DNA of 64,000 nucleotides from an uncultured Verrucomicrobiales bacterium (lineage in GTDB: Bacteria > Verrucomicrobiota > Verrucomicrobiia > Verrucomicrobiales > Akkermansiaceae): positions 62,001 to 126,000 of the forward strand of contig CALFVF010000002.1 in NCBI GenBank assembly GCA_937928735.1, written 5' to 3'. Both the position numbers and the translations under genes were made by a program. The notes below the pieces were generated by a model. It was not told where the DNA came from. It saw only the letters and a program-made list of their open reading frames with translations, and searched no databases. The number at the start of each line of letters is the position of its first letter. The first letter of the stretch is position 1. Positions 8,267-16,270 of this stretch are shown here, in pieces.

Positions 8267-8876
8267 GCAAACACTACAGAGCTGGATGAATGGCGACCTA
8301 TCAGGAGAGGCACTCCATACAGTAGAGAAGTGGGTGAGTGAGAATACCCAGGAACTCGAAGAAATGCTCAACTGGGATCAAACCTCCCAAATGCTCAGAG
8401 AAAATATAGTACCCGAGCAAGATCCGCCCTATCCAGACTTTTTCCACCATAAGATCCGCCAGAGTATCGAGGAAGAACCTCGAAGTTATGATTCAGAAAA
8501 GAAGACACCTGAACTCAGAGATCATTCTGCGAATTCTCTTTGGAGCCGAATGCGCTATCTATGGGCACCAGCAGCAGTGGCAGCCATGACCGTATGCTTC
8601 TACGCAGGCACACAGATGTCTTCGAGCACGACTGGTAGTGCAGATCTCGCCGGCCTCGGGGGCGCCTCCGCGAGCCAAACAGCAGAGATCTATGTGCCAC
8701 AGGGAGGGGTGAGCGCCTCCGTGTATGAGAATGAGCAATCCGGAGTGATTCTCTTGCACGGATTAGAAGCGATCCCCGATGCTATGGACATAGTCTCCGC
8801 GGCCCCCTCAGGAAAACCGTATCCGAATACTTCAGAAATGGTTCTCGTGAAGCAAATGAACCCGAATTACCTCTAA
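8253..8876 (+). CDS. Probable membrane anti-sigma factor with zinc-less domain
   Basis: 207 residues, overlapping the ECF sigma gene by 14 bp. The N-terminus (LQSWMNGDLSGEALHTVEKW) follows the zf-HC2 anti-sigma pattern, but the metal ligands are gone: the usual H-x-x-x-C-x-x-C is replaced by WVSENTQE. One membrane segment lies at ~103-120 (LWAPAAVAAMTVCFYAG), followed by a periplasmic Ser/Gly-rich domain. It would hold the sigma factor at the membrane and release it on an envelope signal. Function is inferred from gene order and this pattern; there is no recognisable sensor fold. Confidence 0.7.
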   Translation: MKPDKQTLQSWMNGDLSGEALHTVEKWVSENTQELEEMLNWDQTSQMLRENIVPEQDPPYPDFFHHKIRQSIEEEPRSYDSEKKTPELRDHSANSLWSRMRYLWAPAAVAAMTVCFYAGTQMSSSTTGSADLAGLGGASASQTAEIYVPQGGVSASVYENEQSGVILLHGLEAIPDAMDIVSAAPSGKPYPNTSEMVLVKQMNPNYL

Positions 8877-8883
8877 GAGAACA

Positions 8884-9387
8884 ATGAAGAGCATTCTCCA
8901 ATTCAAACGCGGACTCATCGCACTACTCTGTCTGTTCTTTCTAGCAGAAGCACCCGCCCAAGATTCAGGAAAAGACCAAGTCGGAGAGCTTGTGACAACA
9001 CTCTACTTCGCGACCAATGGAGAAGCCAGTCTAGCAGGTGCAAGCGCCCAAAATGTGAGTGAAGAGCTAGCAGCTGCAATGAGGCGTGAGAAATCCCTAC
9101 AGTACAAAAACTACAAAGTGCTAGGAAAAGATCAGCAGCCCGTTTTCCGAAGTTACGAAAACTGGGCGAGTCCTCTGCGACCCTCAGAAGAGATATTACT
9201 GCGCTTTGAGTCACAAGGAAAGGCACTCGAGCAGAGCATGCGAATGGATTTAGAATTATGGCTGAGTCGTGAGAAAATGATGAAAGCCGATCGAGTATTA
9301 AAAATCGCAAAACCCCTCTTTATAGGAGGCCCAGATTGGCGTGGTGGGAAATTGATTCTAGGAGTAGAACTCATTAGCCTCAAATAA
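8884..9387 (+). CDS. Secreted protein of unknown function in the sigma-factor operon
   Basis: 167 residues. A clear signal peptide (basic start, hydrophobic core LIALLCLFFLAE, likely cleavage after APA) precedes a mature domain of alternating strands and helices with the segment LRPSEEILLRFESQG. It starts 7 bp after the anti-sigma stop, so sigma, anti-sigma and this gene are probably one transcript. It may be the periplasmic partner that senses or responds to the stress. I do not recognise the fold. Confidence 0.7.
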   Translation: MKSILQFKRGLIALLCLFFLAEAPAQDSGKDQVGELVTTLYFATNGEASLAGASAQNVSEELAAAMRREKSLQYKNYKVLGKDQQPVFRSYENWASPLRPSEEILLRFESQGKALEQSMRMDLELWLSREKMMKADRVLKIAKPLFIGGPDWRGGKLILGVELISLK

Positions 9388-9418
9388 GAATGCAGTAGAG
9401 AGGCTGGAGAGTGGTTCT

Positions 9419-9435
9419 AAAATACAAGGTATTTT
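9419..9435. terminator. Short AT-rich hairpin after the sigma-factor operon
   Basis: AAAATAC (9419-9425) and GTATTTT (9429-9435) pair perfectly around a 3-base loop in the 138-bp gap before lepB. The stem is AT-only apart from one pair, so it is weak; it may be a modest terminator or chance. Confidence 0.25.
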
Positions 9436-9525
9436 ATAATACTCAGAGCAGAGATCATTGAGTAGGTTTCACGAAGCCAATAATGACATAAACACTAGTG
9501 CTCTAGAAAAAGTATTAGCGGTCAT

Positions 9526-10236
9526 ATGCTTACCATGAAACACGCAATACAAAGCTACTTGAAGAAACAATGGAAAGAATGGAGAAACTCAATCTTATTT
9601 GTCGCCTTTGTCTTTGTCCCCTTTAAATCTGTTATCCCTGACTGGAACTGGGTGCCCACAGGCTCCATGAAGCCGACAATTTTAGAAGGTGACATGGTGT
9701 TTGTGAATAAAATGGCGTACGATATTCGAGTTCCGCTGACAAGCCACAGTCTCTGGAAGCTAGAAGATCCTCAACGTGGTGATATATCAATCATGTTTTC
9801 ACCAGAAGACGAAGTTAGACTCGTGAAGCGCGTGATTGGCCTACCAGGGGATACTATTGAGATGAGGCGCATTATCTTAAAGATTAACGGTGAGATTTTA
9901 AACTATGAGCCACTAGCTCAGAGAGAAATCGCAGACATGGATGATATTCTCAAAAAGCACGCGAGATTCGCCTCAGAGCACATAGGCGGAAAAGCCCACG
10001 GTGTTATGAGCGTGCCAGGGGCACTTGATAGTTACCGGTCATTTCGCAAACTCACAGTACCTGAAGACCATTACTTTGTGATGGGGGATAACCGCGATCA
10101 GAGTAAAGACTCCCGCATGTTTGGATTCGTGAAGAGAGATCGATTTGTAGGAGAGGCCAAAGGAATTATCATGTCCATAGATAAAGAAGATTTTTTTAAA
10201 CCAAGGTTTAGTCGGTTTTTCTCGTCTTTAGAGTAA
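9526..10236 (+). CDS. lepB: Signal peptidase I
   Basis: Cleaves signal peptides from exported proteins at the outer face of the inner membrane. A single N-terminal membrane segment (residues ~22-38) is followed by box B with the nucleophile Ser47 (PTGSMKPT), the general base Lys101 in RLVKRVIGLPGD, and the late motif GDNRDQSKDSRMFG. The 236-residue length and one membrane segment fit short Gram-negative S26 peptidases; the insert between Lys101 and GDNRD is moderate. Start ATG 9526, or ATG 9535 three codons in. A strong terminator follows. No other secretion gene is adjacent. Confidence 0.95.
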   Translation: MLTMKHAIQSYLKKQWKEWRNSILFVAFVFVPFKSVIPDWNWVPTGSMKPTILEGDMVFVNKMAYDIRVPLTSHSLWKLEDPQRGDISIMFSPEDEVRLVKRVIGLPGDTIEMRRIILKINGEILNYEPLAQREIADMDDILKKHARFASEHIGGKAHGVMSVPGALDSYRSFRKLTVPEDHYFVMGDNRDQSKDSRMFGFVKRDRFVGEAKGIIMSIDKEDFFKPRFSRFFSSLE

Positions 10237-10304
10237 AGGTAAAACTCAAGACGGGAACTCAAGGTGGGAAAAGGAAACTTCGAAGGAGGTTTCGTTAGTG
10301 GGTG

Positions 10305-10342
10305 GGGAGAGGCTCTAGTGTGAGGGCCTCTCCCTTTTTCTT
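10305..10342 (+). terminator. Strong intrinsic terminator after lepB
   Basis: GGGAGAGGC (10305-10313) pairs perfectly with GCCTCTCCC (10326-10334) around a 12-base loop and is followed directly by TTTTTC. This is the clearest Rho-independent terminator in the window and ends the lepB transcript 69 bp after its stop. Confidence 0.9.
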
Positions 10343-10357
10343 GTTACACTAGAGACC

Positions 10358-10385
10358 TAACACCAATTCAAAAAACGAACTGGTA
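10358..10385 (+). repeat. Solo arm of the 157-bp foldback repeat
   Basis: 28 bases that match the left end of the repeat at 54013 in 23 positions (ACCAA, six A's, then AACTGGTA). Nothing downstream matches the rest of the element, so this is either a decayed remnant or an independent copy of the end. It lies between the lepB terminator and the end of the Sel1 gene. Confidence 0.55.
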
Positions 10386-10467
10386 TAAGCAGAGACAGGA
10401 AAGCGAAGTGTGCCTCACTAGATAATTGTGGTCTGAGCGATCAGCATCACACAAAAATAGGGAAAAG

Positions 10468-10923
10468 CTATTCATTGACGTGAAGACGCTGACTATATCT
10501 AGCAGATTCTTCTAGATTTTTAGGTAAGTCATAATGCCCATGCCTATATGCATCCGCTAAAATCTGGATAGACCCTTGATGCCCTTTATTCGCTGCTTGT
10601 TTATAATGATCAACCGCACGCTTATTATCAGCAAATATCTGAGCCCTTGTTGCCATCGCCATACCTGCTGAGAAATGCTCGTCAGCTGAATAAGCAAGCT
10701 TTGATTGGATCTCAGGTGAGACCCAAAATATCGCAACGTAAGAAACAAAAAAAGCGAAAGAAGTACACAAAGGTATTTTTAGCGACTCTTTCTGAAAAGA
10801 TGAAAAACCAGCAATGAGAGTGCTCAACCCAAGTAACAAAAAAGAAAATGAATAAAGATAAAAGCAGGATACAGCGAAGCTCAATACAGCTCCAACGATT
10901 AGTCCTAAAATTACACTTCGCAT
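10468..10923 (-). CDS. Membrane protein with a Sel1-like repeat
   Basis: 151 residues. Three hydrophobic stretches in residues 1-70 indicate two or three membrane segments. The C-terminal part (residues ~95-150) fits the Sel1/TPR-like pattern: ADNKRAVDHYKQAANKGHQG, then ILADAYRHGHYDLPKNLEE, with alternating small and aromatic positions. Such repeats bind proteins and often sit in envelope adaptor complexes. It begins 80 bp after the stop of the tail-anchored gene upstream on the same strand, so it may be the third gene of that block. Base composition looks AT-rich by eye. Role unknown. Confidence 0.65.
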   Translation of the reverse strand: MRSVILGLIVGAVLSFAVSCFYLYSFSFLLLGLSTLIAGFSSFQKESLKIPLCTSFAFFVSYVAIFWVSPEIQSKLAYSADEHFSAGMAMATRAQIFADNKRAVDHYKQAANKGHQGSIQILADAYRHGHYDLPKNLEESARYSQRLHVNE

Positions 10924-11003
10924 ATTTTTCTTTTTAATTCTATAAGTTTGTGATGAATACGTGTTGAAGAAGGTTATCTTTGTTGAGTTATTGTTGGATA
11001 GAG

Positions 11004-11927
11004 TTAAGATATAGAATTTTTGTTAAATATTTTGATTACGAGGATGATTATTCCCAAAGATAAGAGTCCTGCAATAGTCAGCGGAAGGTCGTTTTTATGC
11101 CTTTGATGTGTTGTGATTTCGTTAGATTGTGTTTCGCTGAATGGTGTTGCAGTTCTTATGTTTGTTGTTTTTGGTTTTTGTAGAGTGCTTTTTTGATTTT
11201 TTGTAGAACTAAGAATTGTTAGGGCTGAGTCTTTAGTAAAGAGCTCGACTTTTTCACCTTCAACATTTGTGAGGTGCCAAATTTTAGTAACTGGATTGCC
11301 TTCGTGGGTTGTCCACTCATCATTTCTGGTGTAGAAATTACTATATAATCGCCATTCTTGTTTCTGGTATTTTTGCCAATCTCTGCTGCCTAGTAGATAA
11401 TCCTCTAGACTGATAAATGATGCTTTTGGCTCGCTGAAAAAATATCCATCAAGAGTTTCGCTGTCAGAAGAAATTTTTTGATAGTCACTTTGGCTTCTGT
11501 CTGTACCAACTAAATAATGCTCAGTTACAATACCTTGAGAAGAAATTTTTTGTTCTACTATATAGGTCATCATATCGCTACGATCTAAATAAGTATCAAG
11601 TATAGAAGACTCTTCGAAATTTTGTTTCAATTGCCATTTTCCATGTAGAGGCAAGTTAAGTTGCCCTTCAATTAGATTGAAATTGGAGTCAAACACATGC
11701 CAGATCGAGCCTCCTTTGGCAGAAAATCCAATAAGTATTTCAGGAGCTGTGCCACCAATTAGATCATGTTCTATTTTAAAAATATACCCACCTCCTTTTG
11801 CTCCACTTAAAGACCATTCGTGCTCTGTCAGCGCTTCAATAGCGTTTCTGAGTATAGATTCTCGTATTTCAACAGCTCTAAGAAGAGGTGAGCAAAGAAT
11901 GAGATAAACGTAGAATAGTTTGTACAT
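11004..11927 (-). CDS. Envelope protein with signal peptide and C-terminal membrane anchor
   Basis: The start is ATG 11927, one base after the stop of the upstream exoprotein gene, giving 307 residues; the longer frame from 11987 only adds upstream-gene overlap. A signal peptide (YKLFYVYLILCSPLLRA) leads to a beta-rich domain whose first part, DLIGGTAPEILIGFSAKGG then WHVFDSNFNLIEGQL, has the D-x-x-G-x-x-x-(D/E)-(I/V)-L spacing of FG-GAP/propeller-like exoproteins. A Thr/Ser-rich linker precedes a C-terminal hydrophobic helix (PLTIAGLLSLGIIILVI) and a short basic end, so it would be anchored facing out. Its coupling to the exoprotein suggests a joint function. Family not recognised. Confidence 0.65.
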   Translation of the reverse strand: MYKLFYVYLILCSPLLRAVEIRESILRNAIEALTEHEWSLSGAKGGGYIFKIEHDLIGGTAPEILIGFSAKGGSIWHVFDSNFNLIEGQLNLPLHGKWQLKQNFEESSILDTYLDRSDMMTYIVEQKISSQGIVTEHYLVGTDRSQSDYQKISSDSETLDGYFFSEPKASFISLEDYLLGSRDWQKYQKQEWRLYSNFYTRNDEWTTHEGNPVTKIWHLTNVEGEKVELFTKDSALTILSSTKNQKSTLQKPKTTNIRTATPFSETQSNEITTHQRHKNDLPLTIAGLLSLGIIILVIKIFNKNSIS

Positions 11928-11928
11928 A

Positions 11929-14370
11929 TTAGTCTTCCACTTCGTTACAAACTCTATCGACATAGTTGAATGGATTCCTGAAGCCATTAAACCTACTTAA
12001 AGCCCATTGATTTGTTGAATTTCTCCAAAAGCAATAATGACCAGCGCCTTGTGGATCTAACCGAAAACCAGGAGCGTTCCCATTATCTATAAATCCAGTT
12101 GGAGCTCTACTAGCTCCGTTATAGGCTTTTATTGTTACGGCGCCTATCATATTACGAATACCACTTTCCGTAAATGTGACTCCTCGAACAGTATGGTTGG
12201 GGAGAGCAATGCCGTTAGCGTTTGTCGTGTTTTTTTGGCGGTTCATCCAAGCTGCTGCTCCTACTTGATCATTAGGGTTGTTTCTTTTGTCTGATATAAT
12301 AACTAATCCAGAAATTATGTTTTCCTGCCAATTCCAAATTTCTTTTCTTGGTATATTAGCCTCTGCGTTATTTACATTTCCAGTGACTTGATAAATACCG
12401 TATCCGCCTGGAAGAGTTCCTCCGTCATTACCCCAAGCTGGTAGAGCTATTCCTTGAGGGTTAGGCCCACTGTATGCGCCGCCATTATCAGGAAATTGGT
12501 TGTAAAACGACCCCCCTCCGTAGCCCCTTGTTTCAGATTTAGCAATGGCGTATGCAAACCAAAGATTTCCTGTAGGCCCTGCATCTGGTAGGCTTTCTAT
12601 ATAAGTTCGACATCTTAAATCGTTAGGGTTTTCGCCGCCAATTCTAAAGTCAAACTCTAGCGGACCAGCTATAACATCTCTGCCCCGCTTGATTTGGTAA
12701 ATGATAGTCGCCTCGCCTCCAAAAAAACCGTGGTTAGTCAATTCGTTTTGCCAAGCTGCTTCGTTGTAGATCTGCCACGTATCTCCATTAACTTGTGCGA
12801 AAATACCATTTGCAGGGATTCTTACTCTGTCTTGAGGTTGGTTACGCGCGGCTCTTGATCCGTTTCCTCGAGAATATTGAACACTTATTTTCGCTTCAAG
12901 TGTTAGCTCTTCTCTTAACCAAGGGATTTTAAATTCAAGTTGAGGCATTCTTGGAGCTGAGTTTTGTGGGGACTGGTGCGCATCAATCCAAGCGATGTTA
13001 TTGTTTGTAATATTTTCTGACGTATTCCATGGAGTAATCATTACGTCATCTGTGTCTCCTTCACCTTTTATATTCCATAGCTCTACAGGGAAAATATCTA
13101 CCCGTGTTTCTACCTCATTCTTTAGAGGGGCTTGTACTGTGTATGGGGTAGATTTCGTGCCTCCTGCGGGTATGGTTAAGGTGAAGGTTTTGGCTTCACT
13201 TGTCACATCTTGGCGCTCACCTTCAATGGTGGTGAATCCTGGAGACTCTTCGGAGATTTCTATGAATTGTTGTTGAAGGGGTGTGTCTTCGGGTCTTGTA
13301 CGAGATAATCGAAATTTAGCGATACCATATCCGCTATTGATGCTTTGGCTTCTACGAATTCCGTTAAACGGAGTTAGGGGAACCGATCTAGGATTGGAGG
13401 TATGAAAACCACCGCTCACGATGATTTGATCATCCCGTAGGAACTGCCAGTGATTAGACTCTGACTCTAAGGTACTCAAGGCTAGAGATTCTAAAAATGG
13501 AATGGTTGCAGGAGCTGCGATGTACTGAGTCGGTATAAAATGAACACGAGAGCTAGCTCCATAACTAAATGGAAGGTTAAATGGGAATCGATTTCTGTCT
13601 ACTGAAGAAATCTGTAGATGCCTGGCATCTGTGGAAATACGCGCAGCTTGAATCTCGTATCGAACTTCGTTCAGTCCTTCTGAGGGCGGGGTTCCAAGAT
13701 CGCTGTTGTTACTAGGGTCACTACCAGAATTTTGCTCGATTAGGTTATTTACGCCATCAGCATCGCTGTCTTCCTCTGAGTCTAGTGTACCGTCACCGTT
13801 GGTATCATTTAGAAGGGGGTTTAGACCCAGTAAGATCTCAACATCATCGTTTAAGCCATCATTATCTGAGTCGACAGCAAAGGGGTTTGTGGGAATAGCA
13901 CTTGTTAGCTCGAACAGTGTGCTCAGCCCATCACCATCAAAATCTTCGGAGGAGTCTATGGTGCCATTACCATCAGTGTCTGCCAGTGTCGCATTTAAAT
14001 GGAGAGCTCTTTCTTGACCATCTGATAGGAGATCCCCATCAGTATCAAAGAGTAGTGGCGAGGTCTGTGGTGAGGCGAGTAGTTCCTCGAGAGATTCTAG
14101 TCCGTCTGAATCAAAATCTGCTGTATTCGGGTCACCATCATCGGGAATATCTGTCCAGTTGAGGCGAATAAATAACTCTGGAGGAGAGTTATGGAATTCT
14201 GTAGAGAGTAGAGAGCCATTTCCTGATGAAATCGTGGGTAGAAATGACCAGTTCAGCATGTCGGTGGAATGTTGCAGGAAGTAGGTGCGATCATCTTGGC
14301 TCAGCCACTGAATGGAGGCACTCGTGGCATTACGTGTGACTTCTGGCGAGTCCACTCGCTGCGCATACAA
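11929..14370 (-). CDS. Large exoprotein: TSP3 calcium repeats plus lysozyme/transglycosylase-like C-terminus
   Basis: 813 residues from the TTG at 14370. The frame continues upstream through a complete signal peptide (see the 14371-14424 entry), so the true protein is longer. Order: an SIQWLSQDDRTYFLQ-type adhesion-like strand domain; about four thrombospondin type 3 calcium repeats (residues ~75-200: DTDGDLLSDGQE, DSDNDGLNDDVE, DTNGDGTLDSEE); a beta-rich middle; and a C-terminal domain (587-813). That domain has KSETR (Glu613), GGYGIYQVTG (Gln661), an 'NWQENIISG' helix and AYNGA (749-753), the order of E, G-x-x-Q and A-Y-N-G in lytic transglycosylases. A cell-wall hydrolase role is inferred, not proven. 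The next gene starts one base after its stop. Confidence 0.7.
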   Translation of the reverse strand: MYAQRVDSPEVTRNATSASIQWLSQDDRTYFLQHSTDMLNWSFLPTISSGNGSLLSTEFHNSPPELFIRLNWTDIPDDGDPNTADFDSDGLESLEELLASPQTSPLLFDTDGDLLSDGQERALHLNATLADTDGNGTIDSSEDFDGDGLSTLFELTSAIPTNPFAVDSDNDGLNDDVEILLGLNPLLNDTNGDGTLDSEEDSDADGVNNLIEQNSGSDPSNNSDLGTPPSEGLNEVRYEIQAARISTDARHLQISSVDRNRFPFNLPFSYGASSRVHFIPTQYIAAPATIPFLESLALSTLESESNHWQFLRDDQIIVSGGFHTSNPRSVPLTPFNGIRRSQSINSGYGIAKFRLSRTRPEDTPLQQQFIEISEESPGFTTIEGERQDVTSEAKTFTLTIPAGGTKSTPYTVQAPLKNEVETRVDIFPVELWNIKGEGDTDDVMITPWNTSENITNNNIAWIDAHQSPQNSAPRMPQLEFKIPWLREELTLEAKISVQYSRGNGSRAARNQPQDRVRIPANGIFAQVNGDTWQIYNEAAWQNELTNHGFFGGEATIIYQIKRGRDVIAGPLEFDFRIGGENPNDLRCRTYIESLPDAGPTGNLWFAYAIAKSETRGYGGGSFYNQFPDNGGAYSGPNPQGIALPAWGNDGGTLPGGYGIYQVTGNVNNAEANIPRKEIWNWQENIISGLVIISDKRNNPNDQVGAAAWMNRQKNTTNANGIALPNHTVRGVTFTESGIRNMIGAVTIKAYNGASRAPTGFIDNGNAPGFRLDPQGAGHYCFWRNSTNQWALSRFNGFRNPFNYVDRVCNEVED

Positions 14371-14424
14371 ACTGCCTGCGAGGAGTACACATGCAAGAGG
14401 TAAGAATAATGTATGAAACTTTAT
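14371..14424 (-). other. In-frame signal-peptide coding stretch without a normal start codon
   Basis: Reading upstream from the TTG at 14370 in the same frame gives KFHTLFLPLACVLLAGS followed by LYAQ, a textbook Sec signal peptide. The codon before the Lys is ATA (14424-14422), preceded by ATT; the frame then meets TAA at 14439-14437 with no ATG, GTG or TTG in between. Either ATA/ATT is used as start, or an ATG has mutated to ATA, or the base is a sequencing error. Starting at the TTG would remove almost the whole signal. Confidence 0.6.
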
Positions 14425-14612
14425 AATAAAGACGAGTTATGCTTATCAAATAAGAGGTTTTTGCTCAAGACATTTTTAAGTGAAATAGTCTATGAAATTT
14501 ATCCTGAGCTGGTTTCGATGAAGATAAAACGAACAACTTGTTAGTATTTTGATATTGCAAGGGAGTGTACCAAAGTGTATCAATGTGTGCTCTTTGGATA
14601 ATTCGCTCCGTT

Positions 14613-15077
14613 ATGACTGCCCTAGAACATGCCCTGGAAGGGGTGTATGAACACAAATTAGACCCTAAATCTAGGGTCTCTGTGCCATCTGATTGGCGTG
14701 TGTCTGCGGGGAGTGGGGAGCTGCGCTTATTGCAGTCCTCCAGCTATGGATTAGCAGTTCTGCGTGTGCTCACGCAGGAGGAGTACGCGAATATGCTTCT
14801 TGAGGTGGACTCCCGGGTGGAGTGGACGCCAGCGCAGAAGAAGCAGATGAAGGGGAAGCTACATTCGAGGTGTTTACGAACTTCATTAAATCCTCAGGGT
14901 AAGTTACTTATACCGAAGGCGTGGTGCGATAGTCCTGCTCTGGAGCAAGAGAGTGCGGTGGTGCTAGTGGGACGAGGAACGTATTTTGAGGTGTTTAACC
15001 CAGAGCGATATCAGGAGATGTGCAGCCGTGAGGATGCAGAAACAGAGGCATTAAACGCAGAACTAGATTTTTTCTAA
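14613..15077 (+). CDS. mraZ: MraZ, transcriptional regulator of the dcw cluster
   Basis: Contains the two tandem SpoVT/AbrB-like half domains of MraZ: EHKLDPKSRVSVPSDWR and, ~75 residues later, LNPQGKLLIPKAW. MraZ binds its own promoter and represses the division and cell-wall cluster in E. coli. I take ATG 14613 because it gives the family's short N-terminus (MTALEHALEGVYEHKLD); GTG 14565 and ATG 14583 give longer versions without family similarity. It is the first gene of the cluster, 107 bp before the rsmH start used here. I see no clear repeated GTGGG operator boxes upstream, so autoregulation is not shown by the sequence. Confidence 0.92.
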   Translation: MTALEHALEGVYEHKLDPKSRVSVPSDWRVSAGSGELRLLQSSSYGLAVLRVLTQEEYANMLLEVDSRVEWTPAQKKQMKGKLHSRCLRTSLNPQGKLLIPKAWCDSPALEQESAVVLVGRGTYFEVFNPERYQEMCSREDAETEALNAELDFF

Positions 15078-15183
15078 GACGAGAAGAAGTGTTACTTAAT
15101 ACGTGAAACAGACCGCCCCAGATCGACTTGCTAAGTCCATGATACAGCACAGCTTTCGCTATGCAGGAGATGGTTTGTGCCCA

Positions 15184-16230
15184 ATGTCGAAGCCTGAGGT
15201 CGATCAATCGGCTGGCGGGAGTGACGTGCCACCGAATAGTATAGAGGAGAGTCTACCACACTACCATGAGACGGTGTTGCTCGAAGAGTCAGTACACTTC
15301 ATGACACCGCAGCCTAATTTGGTGCTCGTGGATGGGACTCTGGGAGGTGGTGGACACACTGAGCGGATGCTAGAACTTGGCCACACAGTGTACGGTATTG
15401 ACCGTGATCCAGAGGCTCTCGCCTATGCTGGGAAGCGTCTAGAGCGATTTGGAGAGAAATTTCAGGCAGTGGAGGGGAATTTCTGTGATGCTCTTGATTT
15501 ACTAGCAGAGAGAGGGGTGAGTGGTGTGGATGGTTTCTTAGCGGATTTAGGAGTTTCATCACGCCAGCTCGATGAGGCATCTCGAGGGTTTTCTTTTAGT
15601 AAAGAAGGGGCTCTGGATATGCGGATGGGGCCTGCTTGTCAGCGTACGGCGGCTGATATTGTTAATGGAGCGAGCGAGGAAGAACTCGCCGGGATTTTAT
15701 GGGAGTATGGTGAGGAGAGAGCATCTCGTAGAATAGCGAGGAGGATTTGTCAGGATCGTGAAACTTCACCTTTCCAAACAACCACTCAGCTCGCGGACTG
15801 CATTGCCCGAGCCATGCCGAAAAAACCCATAAAGCGCCAGGGAAAAGGCCAGGGAAAGGGTCAAGGGAAGAGCAGAAGTAGTATTCATCCTGCGACTCGT
15901 TCCTTTCAGGCGCTGCGCATTGAGGTGAATGATGAGCTCGGCTCACTTCGCCAGCTTTTAGAGACATCTGCCCAGCTCCTCAAGCCTGGTGGGAGACTCT
16001 GTATTATTAGTTTTCACAGTCTAGAGGATAGAATGGTGAAGCGCTTTATGAGGAAGAGCTCGCAGAGCGAAATTGACCGCAAGGAGTGGCCAGCACCGAG
16101 ACCAAATCCAGATTATTTTTATAAGGAAATCAGCAGAAAAGCCATAGTTGCTGGGGAAGAGGAAGTGAGGCGCAATGCCCGCTCGCGCAGTGCTCTACTC
16201 CGTGTGGCAGAGAGAGTCGATCAGGCCTAG
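15184..16230 (+). CDS. rsmH: 16S rRNA (cytosine-1402-N4)-methyltransferase
   Basis: Methylates C1402 in the ribosomal P site using S-adenosylmethionine. Motifs: HETVLLEESV, the SAM loop VDGTLGGGGHT, the acidic GIDRDPEAL, FLADLGVSSRQLD, and the late IHPATRSFQALRIEVNDEL and CIISFHSLEDRMVK. ATG 15184 fits the family best; the frame is open to GTG 15103, which would add 27 unsupported residues. An unusual feature is a basic triplicated GKGQ insert (RQGKGQGKGQGKSR) just before IHPATR. The next gene, ftsL, starts 40 bp later. Confidence 0.95.
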   Translation: MSKPEVDQSAGGSDVPPNSIEESLPHYHETVLLEESVHFMTPQPNLVLVDGTLGGGGHTERMLELGHTVYGIDRDPEALAYAGKRLERFGEKFQAVEGNFCDALDLLAERGVSGVDGFLADLGVSSRQLDEASRGFSFSKEGALDMRMGPACQRTAADIVNGASEEELAGILWEYGEERASRRIARRICQDRETSPFQTTTQLADCIARAMPKKPIKRQGKGQGKGQGKSRSSIHPATRSFQALRIEVNDELGSLRQLLETSAQLLKPGGRLCIISFHSLEDRMVKRFMRKSSQSEIDRKEWPAPRPNPDYFYKEISRKAIVAGEEEVRRNARSRSALLRVAERVDQA

Positions 16231-16270
16231 GTGATGCAAGGATCGAGAAATAGAAAATAAAACCAGAGAT

